Shown: positions 46,734 through 55,891, counted from the stretch's first letter. The stretch is DNA of 64,000 bases from DASTFY01 sp963769115 (GCA_963769115.1 CAVYKN010000007.1:310001-374000), one strand, 5' to 3'. Made by a program: numbers and translations. Notes: a model not told the origin generated them from the sequence alone.

Positions 46734-48872
46734 TCAGCTCGCCAGCTGCAGCCCGGCGGGCACGTTGACCTCGGTCGCCGCCCCGTCCCGGCAGGTCACG
46801 TCCAACCGCGCCTCCCACAGGCGCACGCCGCGCAGCACCAGCCGATCCATCCCGGCCGGGAGCGAGGGCGCGACGCGCACCGAACCCGACGGGACGTCCG
46901 GTTCGAGCCCGAGTAGGACGCGCAAGAGCAGCAGTGGGGAAGCGGCCGCCCAGGCCTGCGGTGAACAGGACGTGGGGTAGGAGACGGGGATGCCGACATC
47001 CCGGCGGTCGAGCCCCAGGAAGAGCTCCGGGAGCCGCCCGTCGGTGTGATCGGCGGCCGCCAGCAGGCCTTCGAGGATGGTGAGCGCCGCGTCCGTGTAG
47101 CCGTACCGGGCGATCCCGGCCACAGCGATGGCGCTGTCGTGCGGCCACACCGAACCGCAGTGGTAGCTCGTCGGATCGAACGCCACCTCGTCGGCGGCCA
47201 TCGTGCGCAGACCCCAGCCGCTCGACATCTCCGGTCCGCTGAGGCGCTCGACGACGGCGGCGGCCTTGTCGTCGTCGACGATCCCCGACCACAGGCAGTG
47301 CCCGATGTTGGAGGCCAGCGCGCCGATCGGGCGCTTGGCCCGGTCGAGACCCATGGCGAACCATCCGAGCTCGTCGATCCAGAACTCGTCGTTGAACGCC
47401 CGTCGGAGCACGTCCGCCTTGCGGTGCCAGCGGGCCGCCCGTTCGGGCTCGCCGAGCGCGGCGGCGATGCTGGCCCGCGCCCGGTAGGCGGCGTAGAGGT
47501 AGCCCTGGACCTCGCACAGCGCGATCGGCGCCGCAGCGATGCTGCCGTCCCGGTGGCGGATCGCGTCCCAGGAGTCCTTCCAGCCCTGGTTGGAAAGGCC
47601 GCGAGGGTTCGCCCGGAGATACTCGACGAACCCGTCGCCGTCCCGATCGCCGAAGTCCTCGACCCAGGCGAGGGCCCGGTCGGCGTGGGGGAGGAGGCGG
47701 CGGAGCTCCGGCTCGGGCAGACCCCAACGGGCCAGCTCGCCGAGAAGCACCACGAACAGCGGCGTCGCGTCGACGGAGCCGTAGTAGATCGTCCCGCCCT
47801 CGAGGGCCAGGGTGTTGGCGCCCTCGAAGCGGGTCTCGTGCATGATCCGGCCCGGCTCCTCCTCCGTCCGGGGATCGATGTCCTGACCCTGCAGCTCGGC
47901 CAGCGCATCGAGGACGCCGAGCGCGAGGGTCGGGTCGGCCGGCAGGGCCATGAGCGACGTCCACAGCGAGTCACGGCCGAAGAGGGTCATGAACCACGGC
48001 GCCCCGGCGGCGACCACAGGGCGCCGGTTGCCGGCCGGGTCGAAGAGGCGTAGCGATGCGAGGTCGCTGATGGTGCGCCGATAGGCGCGGGCGAGCGCCG
48101 GATGGTCGGTGTCGAGGACGGGCGCCTGCTCTATCCAGGCCGCCTCGCCGGCCCAAGCCGGCCCGTCCGTGTCGCGATCGCCGGCCGGGGCCCCGGTGCT
48201 GAGCGGGCCGAGCGACCGGCCCAGCCAGTCGCCGCCGAGGGCGACGTCTACCCCCCAGGTGGCGGTCACCGCGCCGGCCTCGGGCACGTCGACGGTCCAG
48301 GCGAACCCGCCCTCGTCGACGGTGACGTCACCGTCGCTCACCTCCAGCCGGACGACCGTGGTCCGCGCCACGGACCCGAGCTGCCAACCGAAGCTGATGG
48401 CCGAACCCTCGACGTCGATCGAATGCCGTCCGACGGGGTGTGCGTCGCCTTGCTTCACCGAGAAGAGGTCGGCGAAGTCGGCGCCGAAGCTCAGGCGGAC
48501 GGTGCACCGGCGGAGGGGCTCACGGCTCCGGAACTCGATGTCTTCGGCCAGGCACGGCACCAGGGTGCGCCGCCGGACCACGAGCAGCCGATGCGCATCG
48601 CCGATCGTCCCGGTCCGGCCGACGAAGGTCGCCGCCGACCCCGTCTCCTGCGCCACGCCGAGGGCCTCGAGCGGCCGGCCGTCCACGTGCAGGTCGTGGT
48701 GGCTGAGCACGCGGGTATCGCCGACGAACAGACCGTGGGGCAGCTCGGGGTGCAACGCCCCGTCGGCGTCCGACAGGCAGAACGTCTGGCCGGCCAGCAG
48801 CATCACGCGGCGGGCGGCGTCACCGAGGGGTGCCGACTCGCTGCCCTGGTTCCACGGCCCTGCCTGCTCCAC
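46734..48872 (-). CDS. Glycogen debranching-type amylo-alpha-1,6-glucosidase
   Basis: A 712-residue protein. The N-terminal beta-sandwich domain (DGALHPELPHGLFVGDTRVL, LGVAQETGSAATFVGRTG) is the 'glycogen debranching enzyme N-terminal' domain. The C-terminal (alpha/alpha)6 barrel contains APWFMTLFGRDSLWTSLMAL, NQGWKDSWDAIRHRDG and YHCGSVWPHDSAIAVAGIAR with the acidic residues of GH63/GH133-like enzymes. It likely trims alpha-glucan or glucosylated polyols. The start is GTG 48872. It is not linked to glgX at 11785 but both point to glycogen turnover. Confidence 0.9.
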   Translation of the reverse strand: MEQAGPWNQGSESAPLGDAARRVMLLAGQTFCLSDADGALHPELPHGLFVGDTRVLSHHDLHVDGRPLEALGVAQETGSAATFVGRTGTIGDAHRLLVVRRRTLVPCLAEDIEFRSREPLRRCTVRLSFGADFADLFSVKQGDAHPVGRHSIDVEGSAISFGWQLGSVARTTVVRLEVSDGDVTVDEGGFAWTVDVPEAGAVTATWGVDVALGGDWLGRSLGPLSTGAPAGDRDTDGPAWAGEAAWIEQAPVLDTDHPALARAYRRTISDLASLRLFDPAGNRRPVVAAGAPWFMTLFGRDSLWTSLMALPADPTLALGVLDALAELQGQDIDPRTEEEPGRIMHETRFEGANTLALEGGTIYYGSVDATPLFVVLLGELARWGLPEPELRRLLPHADRALAWVEDFGDRDGDGFVEYLRANPRGLSNQGWKDSWDAIRHRDGSIAAAPIALCEVQGYLYAAYRARASIAAALGEPERAARWHRKADVLRRAFNDEFWIDELGWFAMGLDRAKRPIGALASNIGHCLWSGIVDDDKAAAVVERLSGPEMSSGWGLRTMAADEVAFDPTSYHCGSVWPHDSAIAVAGIARYGYTDAALTILEGLLAAADHTDGRLPELFLGLDRRDVGIPVSYPTSCSPQAWAAASPLLLLRVLLGLEPDVPSGSVRVAPSLPAGMDRLVLRGVRLWEARLDVTCRDGAATEVNVPAGLQLAS

Positions 48873-48967
48873 GCCCCTTGGTTACCGCACTGCGGCCGGC
48901 CACGCGGCGCGTGCATCCCGACCGACCACGCCGCCTCACCCGGACGGGTGACAGGAACAGATCGGAG

Positions 48968-48993
48968 GTGTCGCCGGTGGCGCGCGCGGGTAG
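48968..48993 (+). promoter_or_regulatory. Imperfect sigma-B-type promoter before the glycosyltransferase
   Basis: GTGTCG (48968-48973), 14-nt spacer, GGGTAG (48988-48993), 32 nt before ATG 49026. The -35 has one mismatch. Confidence 0.35.
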
Positions 48994-49025
48994 CGCTCCC
49001 CGTTCACGCCAGAGGAGGTCCTTCG

Positions 49026-50042
49026 ATGCGCATCGGCATGATCGCCCCGCCCTGGCTTCCGGTCCCCCCGCCGGCCTACGGCGGCACGGAAGCGGTCATC
49101 CACGGTCTCGTCCGGGGGCTGGTGGGCGCCGGCCATGAGGTCGTGCTCTTCGCCCACGCCGCGAGCACGACTCCGGCGGAGCTTCGCGTCATGCTGCCAG
49201 AGTCCGAGATCGGGTTGATCGGCCAGGGCCCGACCGAGCTGGCCCACGTCATCGCCGCCTACGACCACCTCGACGGTGTCGACGTCGTGCACGACCACAC
49301 GATGGCCGGGCCGCTGCTGGGGCCGTCGCGCACGCGGGTGCCCATCGTCGCCACCCACCACGGCATCTTCGACGCCGCAGCCCGCCGCATCTTCTCCGCT
49401 GCCGCGCGCCACGTCGACGTGATCGCCATCTCCCACTGTCAGGCGTCGACAGCGGAGGGCGTGCCGCTGGCCGGCGTCGTCCACCACGGCGTCGACGTGG
49501 CCGATGTCCCGCTGGGCGCGGGCGACGGCGGCTACCTCGCCTTCCTCGGGCGCATGGTCCCCGAGAAGGGCGCCCATCGCGCCATCCACATCGCCCGCCG
49601 CGCCGGCTGGCCATTGCGTATCGCCGCCAAGATGCGGGAGCCGGCCGAGCAGGCCTTCTTCGAGGCGGAGGTGCGGCCCCTGCTCGGCGGCGACATCGAG
49701 TACGTCGGCGAGCTGGGCAGCGGGGAGAAGCAGGACCTCCTTTGCGGCGCGGTGGCGCTGCTCAACCCCATCGACTGGCCCGAGCCCTTCGGCATGGTGA
49801 TGCTCGAATCGCTGGCCTGCGGCACGCCGGTGGTGACCCGCGCCGTCGGCGCCGCGCCCGAGATCGTCGAGGATGGGGAGGTGGGCTTCCTCGGCCGCAC
49901 CGACGACGACCTGACCGCCGCGTTGGCCCGCGTCGAGGAGCTGGATCGCCTGTCGTGCCGGACGTGGGCGGCCCAGCGGTTCTCATTGGAACTGATGGCC
50001 AAGGCCTACGAGGAGCGCTACCTGCTGGCGATCGAGGGTTGA
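49026..50042 (+). CDS. Glycosyltransferase family 4 protein
   Basis: A 338-residue GT-B fold enzyme. The N-terminal donor loop is MRIGMIAPPWLPVPPPAYGG, followed by VDVVHDHTMAGPLLG and VPIVATHHGIFD. The C-terminal nucleotide-sugar half has YLAFLGRMVPEKGAHRAIHI and PEPFGMVMLESLACGTPVVT, the E-x7-E motif of retaining GT4 enzymes. AGAGGAGG precedes ATG 49026. Acceptor and donor are unknown. It is transcribed away from the glycoside hydrolase gene, so both may share a carbohydrate function. Confidence 0.92.
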   Translation: MRIGMIAPPWLPVPPPAYGGTEAVIHGLVRGLVGAGHEVVLFAHAASTTPAELRVMLPESEIGLIGQGPTELAHVIAAYDHLDGVDVVHDHTMAGPLLGPSRTRVPIVATHHGIFDAAARRIFSAAARHVDVIAISHCQASTAEGVPLAGVVHHGVDVADVPLGAGDGGYLAFLGRMVPEKGAHRAIHIARRAGWPLRIAAKMREPAEQAFFEAEVRPLLGGDIEYVGELGSGEKQDLLCGAVALLNPIDWPEPFGMVMLESLACGTPVVTRAVGAAPEIVEDGEVGFLGRTDDDLTAALARVEELDRLSCRTWAAQRFSLELMAKAYEERYLLAIEG

Positions 50043-50070
50043 TCGACCGTCCTGCGGGTACACCACGAGG

Positions 50071-50739
50071 ATGGCTGGCACCGCGCCCGGAACGGTCCGG
50101 GTGACCGATGGAGCTGAGGGTCTGAACGGCTCCCACCACGAAGCCTTTGCGGGCGCGCTCCGGAGCACGATCGATGTGCTGACCGCTGCCGGCATCGACT
50201 TCGCGATCCTTGGCGGCGTCGCCTCCGCGGGCTACGGCCGCTCCCGTTGGACCAAGGACATCGACGTGTTCTGCCGGCCCGAGGACGCGGACGGCGTCCT
50301 GGACGCGCTCGAGGCCGCCGGCTTCGGCGTCGAGCGGACCAACCCGGCCTGGATCTACAAGGCCTTCCGCGACGGCGTCCAGGTCGACGTCATCTTCAAG
50401 GTGAAGGGCGGCCTCTACTTCGACGAGCGGATGGCGGCGCGGGTGCGCACCGTCACCCTCGTCGGTGTCGAGCTGCCGGCGATCGCTCCCGAGGACCTGG
50501 TGGTGATGAAGGCCCTCAGCCACGACGAGGAGTCGCCGCGGCACTGGCACGACGCGCTCGGCGTGCTGGCCACGGTCGATCTGGACTGGGACTACCTCCT
50601 GGAGCGGGCCCGCCTGGGACCGAACCGCGTGCTGGCGCTGCTCCACTACGCGCTCTCGGTCGACGTCCCCGTGCCCGCCTCGGCGATCAACCACCTCCAC
50701 GAGTTGGTCTCGGCCAACTGGGCGGAGCCCACCTCGTGA
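50071..50739 (+). CDS. Nucleotidyltransferase-fold protein
   Basis: A 222-residue protein with the Pol-beta superfamily signature FAILGGVASAGYGRSRWTKD followed by IDVFCRPEDADGVLDALEAA, the arrangement of AbiEii/MNT-like nucleotidyltransferases (G-G-x-A-x-x-x-G-x-R-x-T-x-D-x-D). A later segment is APEDLVVMKALSHDEESPRH. Such proteins can be toxin components, but no partner of toxin-antitoxin type is adjacent. ATG 50071 has a GGGTAC element 9 nt upstream. The stop overlaps the next gene (GTGA). Confidence 0.75.
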   Translation: MAGTAPGTVRVTDGAEGLNGSHHEAFAGALRSTIDVLTAAGIDFAILGGVASAGYGRSRWTKDIDVFCRPEDADGVLDALEAAGFGVERTNPAWIYKAFRDGVQVDVIFKVKGGLYFDERMAARVRTVTLVGVELPAIAPEDLVVMKALSHDEESPRHWHDALGVLATVDLDWDYLLERARLGPNRVLALLHYALSVDVPVPASAINHLHELVSANWAEPTS

Positions 50740-50987
50740 GCGAGCCCGTCGAGTATCGGCTGGCCCGGCTGCAGGAGGCTCTGACGCACGACCCCCGCGT
50801 GCTCGAGCAGTCCCTCGAGGTCCGCGTGGAGGGCGACCGGGTGATCCTCCGAGGGGAGCTCGTCACGCCGGAGCGGTGCCAGGCCGCCATCGCCGTCGCG
50901 CAGGAGGTGTTCCCGGAGGCCACCGTCGTCGCCGACCTCACCACCAGCGTGGAGCGCCGCGGCAGCTCCGACCCGGAGCGGCTGTGA
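50736..50987 (+). CDS. BON-domain-like small protein
   Basis: An 83-residue protein starting VSEPVEYRLARLQEALTHDP. The order helix, beta strand (VRVEGDRVILRGELVTPERC) and helix (AIAVAQEVFPEATVVADLT) matches a single BON domain, a fold linked to membrane or osmotic-stress proteins. No signal peptide is seen. It is translationally coupled on both sides (GTGA overlaps with the nucleotidyltransferase and metallophosphoesterase genes). Confidence 0.7.
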   Translation: MSEPVEYRLARLQEALTHDPRVLEQSLEVRVEGDRVILRGELVTPERCQAAIAVAQEVFPEATVVADLTTSVERRGSSDPERL

Positions 50988-51877
50988 CCACCGCCCGGGC
51001 GACGGTGCGGATCGCGGCCGTCGGTGACATCCACGTCGGCGAGGACTCGCGTGGCCGGCTGGGGCCCTGCCTGGCCGAAGCCGGCACGTGCGCCGATGTC
51101 CTGTTGTTGGCCGGCGATCTCACGCGGGCCGGCGAGCCGGAAGAGGCCGCGATCCTGGTGGACGAGTTGGACGGCATCGGCGTGCCGGTGGTATCGGTCC
51201 TCGGCAACCACGACCTGCACTCCGACCGCCAAGACGACGTGGTGGAGGTGCTCAGGGGCGGCGGCATCGAGGTGCTGGAGGGAGGCACCGCGGTCGTCCA
51301 GGTCGGCGACGCCACCCTGGGCGTGGCCGGCGTGACCGGGTTCGGCGGCGGGTTCGCGGGGCGCTGTGCGAGCGACTTCGGCGAGCCGGAGATGAAGGCC
51401 TTCGTGCGCCGGACGATCGACGCCGCCGACCGGCTGGAGTCGGCCCTGGAGACCCTCGACACGGATGTGACGGTGGCGCTGCTCCACTACTCGCCGGTCG
51501 CGGACACCCTCGGCCGGGAGCCTCCCGAGATCTACGCCTTCCTGGGCAGCTACCTGCTGGCCGAGGCCGTGGATCGCGCGGGAGCGGATCTCGTTCTGCA
51601 CGGGCACGCCCACCGCGGCAGCGAGCGGGGGATGACGCCCGGTGGAATCAAGGTGCGCAACGTCGCCCAGCCGGTGTTGGGCGCCCCATTCCGCGTCTTC
51701 GAGCTCGACGCCGTCGCCCGGCAGCTCAGGGTGTCGCCCGTCGATGGAGTCGACGCCGTCGACGGCAGCGGCCGAGCGCGGCCTGCTCACCTCGAGCGGG
51801 GGCGGCGCCCGATGAATCGCTCGACGGCGACGGCGGGACCCCGACCATCACGGTGTTCGACCCCTTCCCCGTGCTGA
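50984..51877 (+). CDS. Calcineurin-like metallophosphoesterase
   Basis: A 297-residue protein with the binuclear metallophosphoesterase motifs AAVGDIHVGED (D-x-H), LLLAGDLTRAGE (G-D), SVLGNHDLHSD (G-N-H-D), ALLHYSPV and LVLHGHAHRGSERG (G-H-x-H). The substrate could be a cyclic nucleotide or other phosphoester. GTG 50984 overlaps the BON gene stop. The C-terminal ~25 residues (RPMNRSTATAGPRPSRCSTP) overlap the start of the sugar-kinase gene and may not be genuine. Confidence 0.9.
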   Translation: MTTARATVRIAAVGDIHVGEDSRGRLGPCLAEAGTCADVLLLAGDLTRAGEPEEAAILVDELDGIGVPVVSVLGNHDLHSDRQDDVVEVLRGGGIEVLEGGTAVVQVGDATLGVAGVTGFGGGFAGRCASDFGEPEMKAFVRRTIDAADRLESALETLDTDVTVALLHYSPVADTLGREPPEIYAFLGSYLLAEAVDRAGADLVLHGHAHRGSERGMTPGGIKVRNVAQPVLGAPFRVFELDAVARQLRVSPVDGVDAVDGSGRARPAHLERGRRPMNRSTATAGPRPSRCSTPSPC

Positions 51878-53592
51878 CGGTCACCATCGAGGACCGCGAA
51901 GGCGGGGACGAGGTCCATCTGCACGCCGGCGGGCAGGGCCTCTGGGTCGGGCGCATGGCGGTCTCCCTGGGAGCGAACGTCCGGCTGATCAGTGCCATCG
52001 GTGGCGAGGCCGGCGTGGTGCTCGACCGCCTCATCGCCAACGAGGGCATCGTCACGTGCGGCGTGTCGACGGCCGCCGACTCCGCGGTCTACGTGCACGA
52101 CCGGCGATCCGGCGGGCGCGAGGAGCTGGCCGAGGTCAAGCCGGTGGCGTTGACCCGCCACGAGCTCGACGCGCTCTACGAGGAGGCACTGGTCGAATCG
52201 CTCGACGCGGACGCGTTCGTCCTCGCCGGGCCCCGGCCGGGTGTGACCGTCCCCGAGGGGACCTATCAACGCCTGGCCGCCGACGTCGGCCGGGTCCAGG
52301 AGCGCATCGTGGCCGACCTCTCGGGCGACACCCTGCTCGAGGCGCTGGCGGCGGGCACGATCCGGGTGGTCAAGGTCAGCGACGAGGAGCTGGTCGGTGC
52401 CGGCCTGGCCGAAGGAGATGATCGCGACGAGCTGCTGGCCGGCATCGCCCGACTGCACGAGCTGGGCGGAGCCGACGTCGTGGTGACGAGAGGGGCCAAG
52501 CCGACGCTCGCGCTCCTCGACGGCAGCTTGGTCGAGGTCGAGGCGCCCCGGTTCACACCCAACGACAAGCGGGGCGGTGGCGATGCCATCACCGCGGCCC
52601 TCGCGGTGGGTCTGGCCCGCGGCGATGAGCTCGGTGACGCGTTGCGGCTCGGCGCGGCCGCCGGAGCCCTGAACGTGACGCGCCGCGGCCTGGCCAGCGT
52701 GGAGCCGGATCACGCGGCCCGTCTGTCAGGACGGGTGAGCCTGCGGCGACTGGACCGCGAAGACGGACAGACGAACGAGACAGACGAGCGCGCCGGTCGT
52801 CGTAGACGGCGCGGGGAGGTGAGCGCTGTGCGCATCCTGGTGACCAACGACGACGGGATCGACGCCCCCGGCCTGCTGGAGCTGGCGCGAGCGGTCTACT
52901 CGGCCGGCCACGACGTGCTCGTGGCTGCGCCCCACAAGGAGGCCAGCGGGTCGAGCTGCTCGCTGTCGTCGGTCCAGGCCGACGGTCGCACGGTGATCGA
53001 GCGGCGCTCGTGGTCCGAACTGGGGGACACGGAGGTCATGTCCGTGGTGGCCTCCCCGGCCTTCATCAGCCTGCTCGCCCTGCGCCGGGCGTTCGGCGAG
53101 CCGCCGGACATCGTGGTCAGCGGCATCAACGAGGGCCCGAACACGGGCCACGCGGTCATCCACTCCGGCACCGTGGGGGCCGCTTTGACCGCCGCGACGT
53201 ACGGGGCGCGGGGCCTGGCGGTCTCCATGGAGTTGGGAGAGCCGTGCCACTGGGAGACGGCCCGCCGGCTGGTCACCGCCGTCCTGCCGAGCCTGGAGGC
53301 GGCGCCCCGCGGGACGACCTTGAACCTCAACGTGCCGAACCGTCCGCTGTCGGAGGTGCCCGGCCTCCGCTCGGCGCGGCTGGCGCCGTTCGGCACCGTC
53401 CAGACCCAGATCGCCGACTCGGGCGACAACTTCGTCAAGATCGCTTACACCGAACCGACCGAGCAGGCTCCTCCCGACAGTGACGCCGCGCTGCTCCTGG
53501 AGGGTTACGCCACCATCACCGAGCTCCGGCCCACCGGCGAGGTCGACGAAGCGGTCGTTCTCGGAGCTGGCCATGAGCGGCGCACCGTTTGA
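51853..53592 (+). CDS. surE: PfkB-type sugar kinase reading in frame into SurE nucleotidase
   Basis: One open frame with two enzymes. Residues ~1-300 are a PfkB carbohydrate kinase (VFDPFPVLTVTIEDREGGDE, HAGGQGLWVGRMAVSLGANV, VVVTRGAKPTLALLDG, TPNDKRGGGDAITAALAVGL with catalytic Asp). From 52828 the protein is a full SurE 5'/3'-nucleotidase (VRILVTNDDGIDAPGLLELA, HKEASGSSCSLSSVQ, DIVVSGINEGPNTGHAVIHS, GTVGAALTAAT). A perfect SD (GGGGAGGTGA, 52813-52822) precedes GTG 52828, so SurE can also be made alone as a 254-residue protein of standard length. No stop codon separates the domains. The kinase start is uncertain; GTG 51853 is nearest the conserved N-terminus. Confidence 0.85.
   Translation: MFDPFPVLTVTIEDREGGDEVHLHAGGQGLWVGRMAVSLGANVRLISAIGGEAGVVLDRLIANEGIVTCGVSTAADSAVYVHDRRSGGREELAEVKPVALTRHELDALYEEALVESLDADAFVLAGPRPGVTVPEGTYQRLAADVGRVQERIVADLSGDTLLEALAAGTIRVVKVSDEELVGAGLAEGDDRDELLAGIARLHELGGADVVVTRGAKPTLALLDGSLVEVEAPRFTPNDKRGGGDAITAALAVGLARGDELGDALRLGAAAGALNVTRRGLASVEPDHAARLSGRVSLRRLDREDGQTNETDERAGRRRRRGEVSAVRILVTNDDGIDAPGLLELARAVYSAGHDVLVAAPHKEASGSSCSLSSVQADGRTVIERRSWSELGDTEVMSVVASPAFISLLALRRAFGEPPDIVVSGINEGPNTGHAVIHSGTVGAALTAATYGARGLAVSMELGEPCHWETARRLVTAVLPSLEAAPRGTTLNLNVPNRPLSEVPGLRSARLAPFGTVQTQIADSGDNFVKIAYTEPTEQAPPDSDAALLLEGYATITELRPTGEVDEAVVLGAGHERRTV
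52813..52822 (+). promoter_or_regulatory. Internal ribosome-binding site for SurE
   Basis: GGGGAGGTGA lies 5 nt before GTG 52828, which gives the canonical SurE N-terminus (V/M)RILVTNDDGI. It indicates independent initiation inside the kinase-SurE open frame. Confidence 0.65.
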
Positions 53593-53612
53593 TCGGGTGA
53601 CGTAGCGGGCAG
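53587..53612 (+). promoter_or_regulatory. Candidate sigma-B-type promoter of the AI-2E pair
   Basis: GTTTGA (53587-53592, overlapping the surE stop), 14-nt spacer, GGGCAG (53607-53612), then 11 nt to ATG 53624. The -10 deviates as in the dps site. Confidence 0.4.
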
Positions 53613-53623
53613 TTCGTCGTCCG

Positions 53624-54782
53624 ATGGAGGGGCAACCAGAGACGTCGGGCACCGAGCCCATCGACCTGCCCGAGCGGCCGGTCGTGCGGATGGACCTCGA
53701 CTGGCGCACGGCGGTCACCGTCGCGCTGGCGCTGATCGGCGCCGTAGCGCTGATGACCGCGGCACGCACCGCCACACACGCGCTCACATGGATCGTCCTC
53801 GGGACGCTTTTCGCCCTGGCCCTCGAGCCGGTCGTCGCCCGTCTGCAGCGCGTCGTGCGCCGCCGCTGGGCCGCGGTCGGCATCGTGACGTTGATCGGCG
53901 TGGGCCTGACCATCGTCGTCGCGGTCCTGGTCATCCCGATCGCGGCGCGCGAGGCCGGCCGGTTCGCGGAGGACGCACCGCGCCTGGTGGAACGGATCGA
54001 AGACATGCCGTTGGTGGGCGAGCGCCTGGTCGAGCTGAAGGCACCGGAGCGCATCGAGGACTGGGTCCGCGAGCTGCCGGGCCAGCTCGGCACCGACGAT
54101 GCGCCCCTGGTCGGGGTCGTTCCGCTCCGCCCTGGGCGGGCTCACCGCGGCCCTCGCCACGGTAGCCATGATCCTGGCCGTCCTGCTCGACGGTGGCCGT
54201 CTGCGCGACGGTCTGCGCCGGTCTGTGCCCGCCCGCCGGCGGGACGGTTTGGACCAGGCGCTGGACATCCTCTACGCCACGGTCGGGCGATACTTCGCCG
54301 GCTCCCTCCTCATCGCCGTCCTGGCCGGGTGCGGCATCCTCATCGTCGGGCTCCTGGCCGGTGTGCCGCTGGCGCCGGTCGCCGCGGCCTGGGTGATGGT
54401 CACGAACCTGATCCCCCAGGTCGGCGGCTTCCTCGGCGGCGCCCTGTTCGTCCTCCTCGGCGCCACCCAGGGCCCGGGCACGCTCGTCATCTGCCTCGTC
54501 TGGTTCCTCGCCTACCAGCAGTTCGAGAACAACGTCCTGCAGCCGATCATCGTCGGCGACGCGGTGGACCTGTCGCCTCCGGTGACGATGATCGCCGCCC
54601 TCGTCGGCGCCGCCGCCTTCGGTGTGCCCGGCGCGCTCGTGGCCATCCCGCTGCTCGGCACCGGCAAGGCCATCGCCATCGAGCTGGGTTGGGTGCGGCC
54701 CCGCAGTGAAATCGAGAGCGAGACCGCAGGGCACCGGACCGGCCGCGTGCGCCGCCTCCTCCGCCGGGATTCGCGCCCGTGA
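53624..54782 (+). CDS. AI-2E family transporter, one frameshift
   Basis: A ~385-residue polytopic membrane protein. N-terminal TMs (TAVTVALALIGAVALMTAAR, IVLGTLFALALEPVVARLQR, VGIVTLIGVGLTIVVAVLV) are followed by a soluble segment. After a one-base insertion near 54118 come the remaining TMs (LGGLTAALATVAMILAVLLD, LLIAVLAGCGILIVGLLAGV, LVICLVWFLAYQQFENNVLQ PIIVG region), the last being the family hallmark. AI-2E family proteins include autoinducer exporters and Na+/H+ antiporters. ATG 53624 lies 11 nt after a candidate -10. It overlaps the next paralogue by 4 nt. Confidence 0.85.
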
Positions 54783-55876
54783 CGGCGCCGACCGACGCCG
54801 GCCGCCCTCCCCGCCTGCGCCTACGGGCGCGGTCGATCGCCGTCGGTGCCCTGGCCGCGGTGGCCGTCGTCATCGCCGCATGGGTCCTGCAACGGGCGAC
54901 GCGGGTGCTGGGCTGGGTCGTGGCCGCCGCGATGCTGGCCGCACTGCTGACCCCGGTGGTCGAGGCGTTGGCCCGCCGCATGCGGCGGGGTCTGGCCGTC
55001 GCCGTGGTGGTGCTCGGCTTCGCGGGCCTCGTGGGCGCGCTGGCCTGGGCGGGCGTCGGCGACCTGCGGAGCGGGCTCGACCGGCTGCGCTCGACGGCAC
55101 CGGAGGCGGCAGGCGATCTCGAGTCCAGCGGCTCGTGGATCGGTGACGCGGCCGAGGAGTTCGACCTGCGCACCCGCGTCGAGGAGCTGCTCGACGACCT
55201 GCCGGCGCGCCTGGCCGGCGGGTCGCCGACCGAAGCGGTCCAGGCCGCGGCGTCCAGGGGGATCGCGGTCCTCATCACGTCGGTGCTGACGATCTTCCTG
55301 ATCGGCCACGGCCCCCGTCTCGTGCGGGGCGCGCTGCGCCAGGTCCCGGAGGACAAGCGGGAGACGTTGAGCGTGCGGCTGCACCACGCCTACCGGCGGG
55401 CCTGGCTGTACGTCGCGGTGCAGCTCCTGAAGGCGGTGGGGGTGGCGGTCGTCGTGCTGGGCCTGGCCCGCGCGCTCGAGCTGCCCGCGCCGGCGGTGCT
55501 GGGGCTCGTCGCGGGAGCGGCGAGCGTGGTGCCCAAGCTGGGCATCGTGCTCGGCTCCCTGCCCGTCCTGCTCCTGGCCGGTGTCGTCGAGGGTGGTGGA
55601 ACACTGGTGCTCGCGACCGGCGCGGTGGTCGCGTTGCAGGTGGCCGACGCGCTCCTGGTGGCCCGCTGGCTCGAACCGGCCAGCGTGCCCGTGGGGCCCG
55701 CCGTCTCGCTGGCCGCGGTGTTCCTCGGGACCAGCCTCTACGGGATCGGCGGCGGGGCGGTCGCGCTCACGCTGGCCGTCTTCGCCGTGGCCGTCGCCGC
55801 CGAGCACCTTCCGGCGGTCCCGGCCGGCGAAGGGAGCGCGGACGGCGCCGAGTTGGCACCCCCGCGCCTCCCCTGA
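54779..55876 (+). CDS. AI-2E family transporter, second copy
   Basis: A 365-residue membrane protein with the same layout as the preceding gene: SIAVGALAAVAVVIAAWVLQ, VLGWVVAAAMLAALLTPVVE and LAVAVVVLGFAGLVGALAW at the N-terminus, a soluble stretch, then GIAVLITSVLTIFLIGHGPR and terminal TMs (VPVGPAVSLAAVFLGTSLYG). The Q-x-x-E-N-x-x-x-P motif of the first copy is replaced by VADALLVARWLEP. GTG 54779 overlaps the previous stop. Tandem divergent copies suggest a heteromeric unit. Confidence 0.88.
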   Translation: MTAPTDAGRPPRLRLRARSIAVGALAAVAVVIAAWVLQRATRVLGWVVAAAMLAALLTPVVEALARRMRRGLAVAVVVLGFAGLVGALAWAGVGDLRSGLDRLRSTAPEAAGDLESSGSWIGDAAEEFDLRTRVEELLDDLPARLAGGSPTEAVQAAASRGIAVLITSVLTIFLIGHGPRLVRGALRQVPEDKRETLSVRLHHAYRRAWLYVAVQLLKAVGVAVVVLGLARALELPAPAVLGLVAGAASVVPKLGIVLGSLPVLLLAGVVEGGGTLVLATGAVVALQVADALLVARWLEPASVPVGPAVSLAAVFLGTSLYGIGGGAVALTLAVFAVAVAAEHLPAVPAGEGSADGAELAPPRLP

Positions 55877-55891
55877 CGATCCTCGGAACCC

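Noticed and set aside
50038..50061. GTTGAT-N12-GGGTAC before the nucleotidyltransferase gene
   Set aside because: Both the -35 and the spacing are off relative to the other sites; only the -10 and its 9-nt distance to ATG fit.
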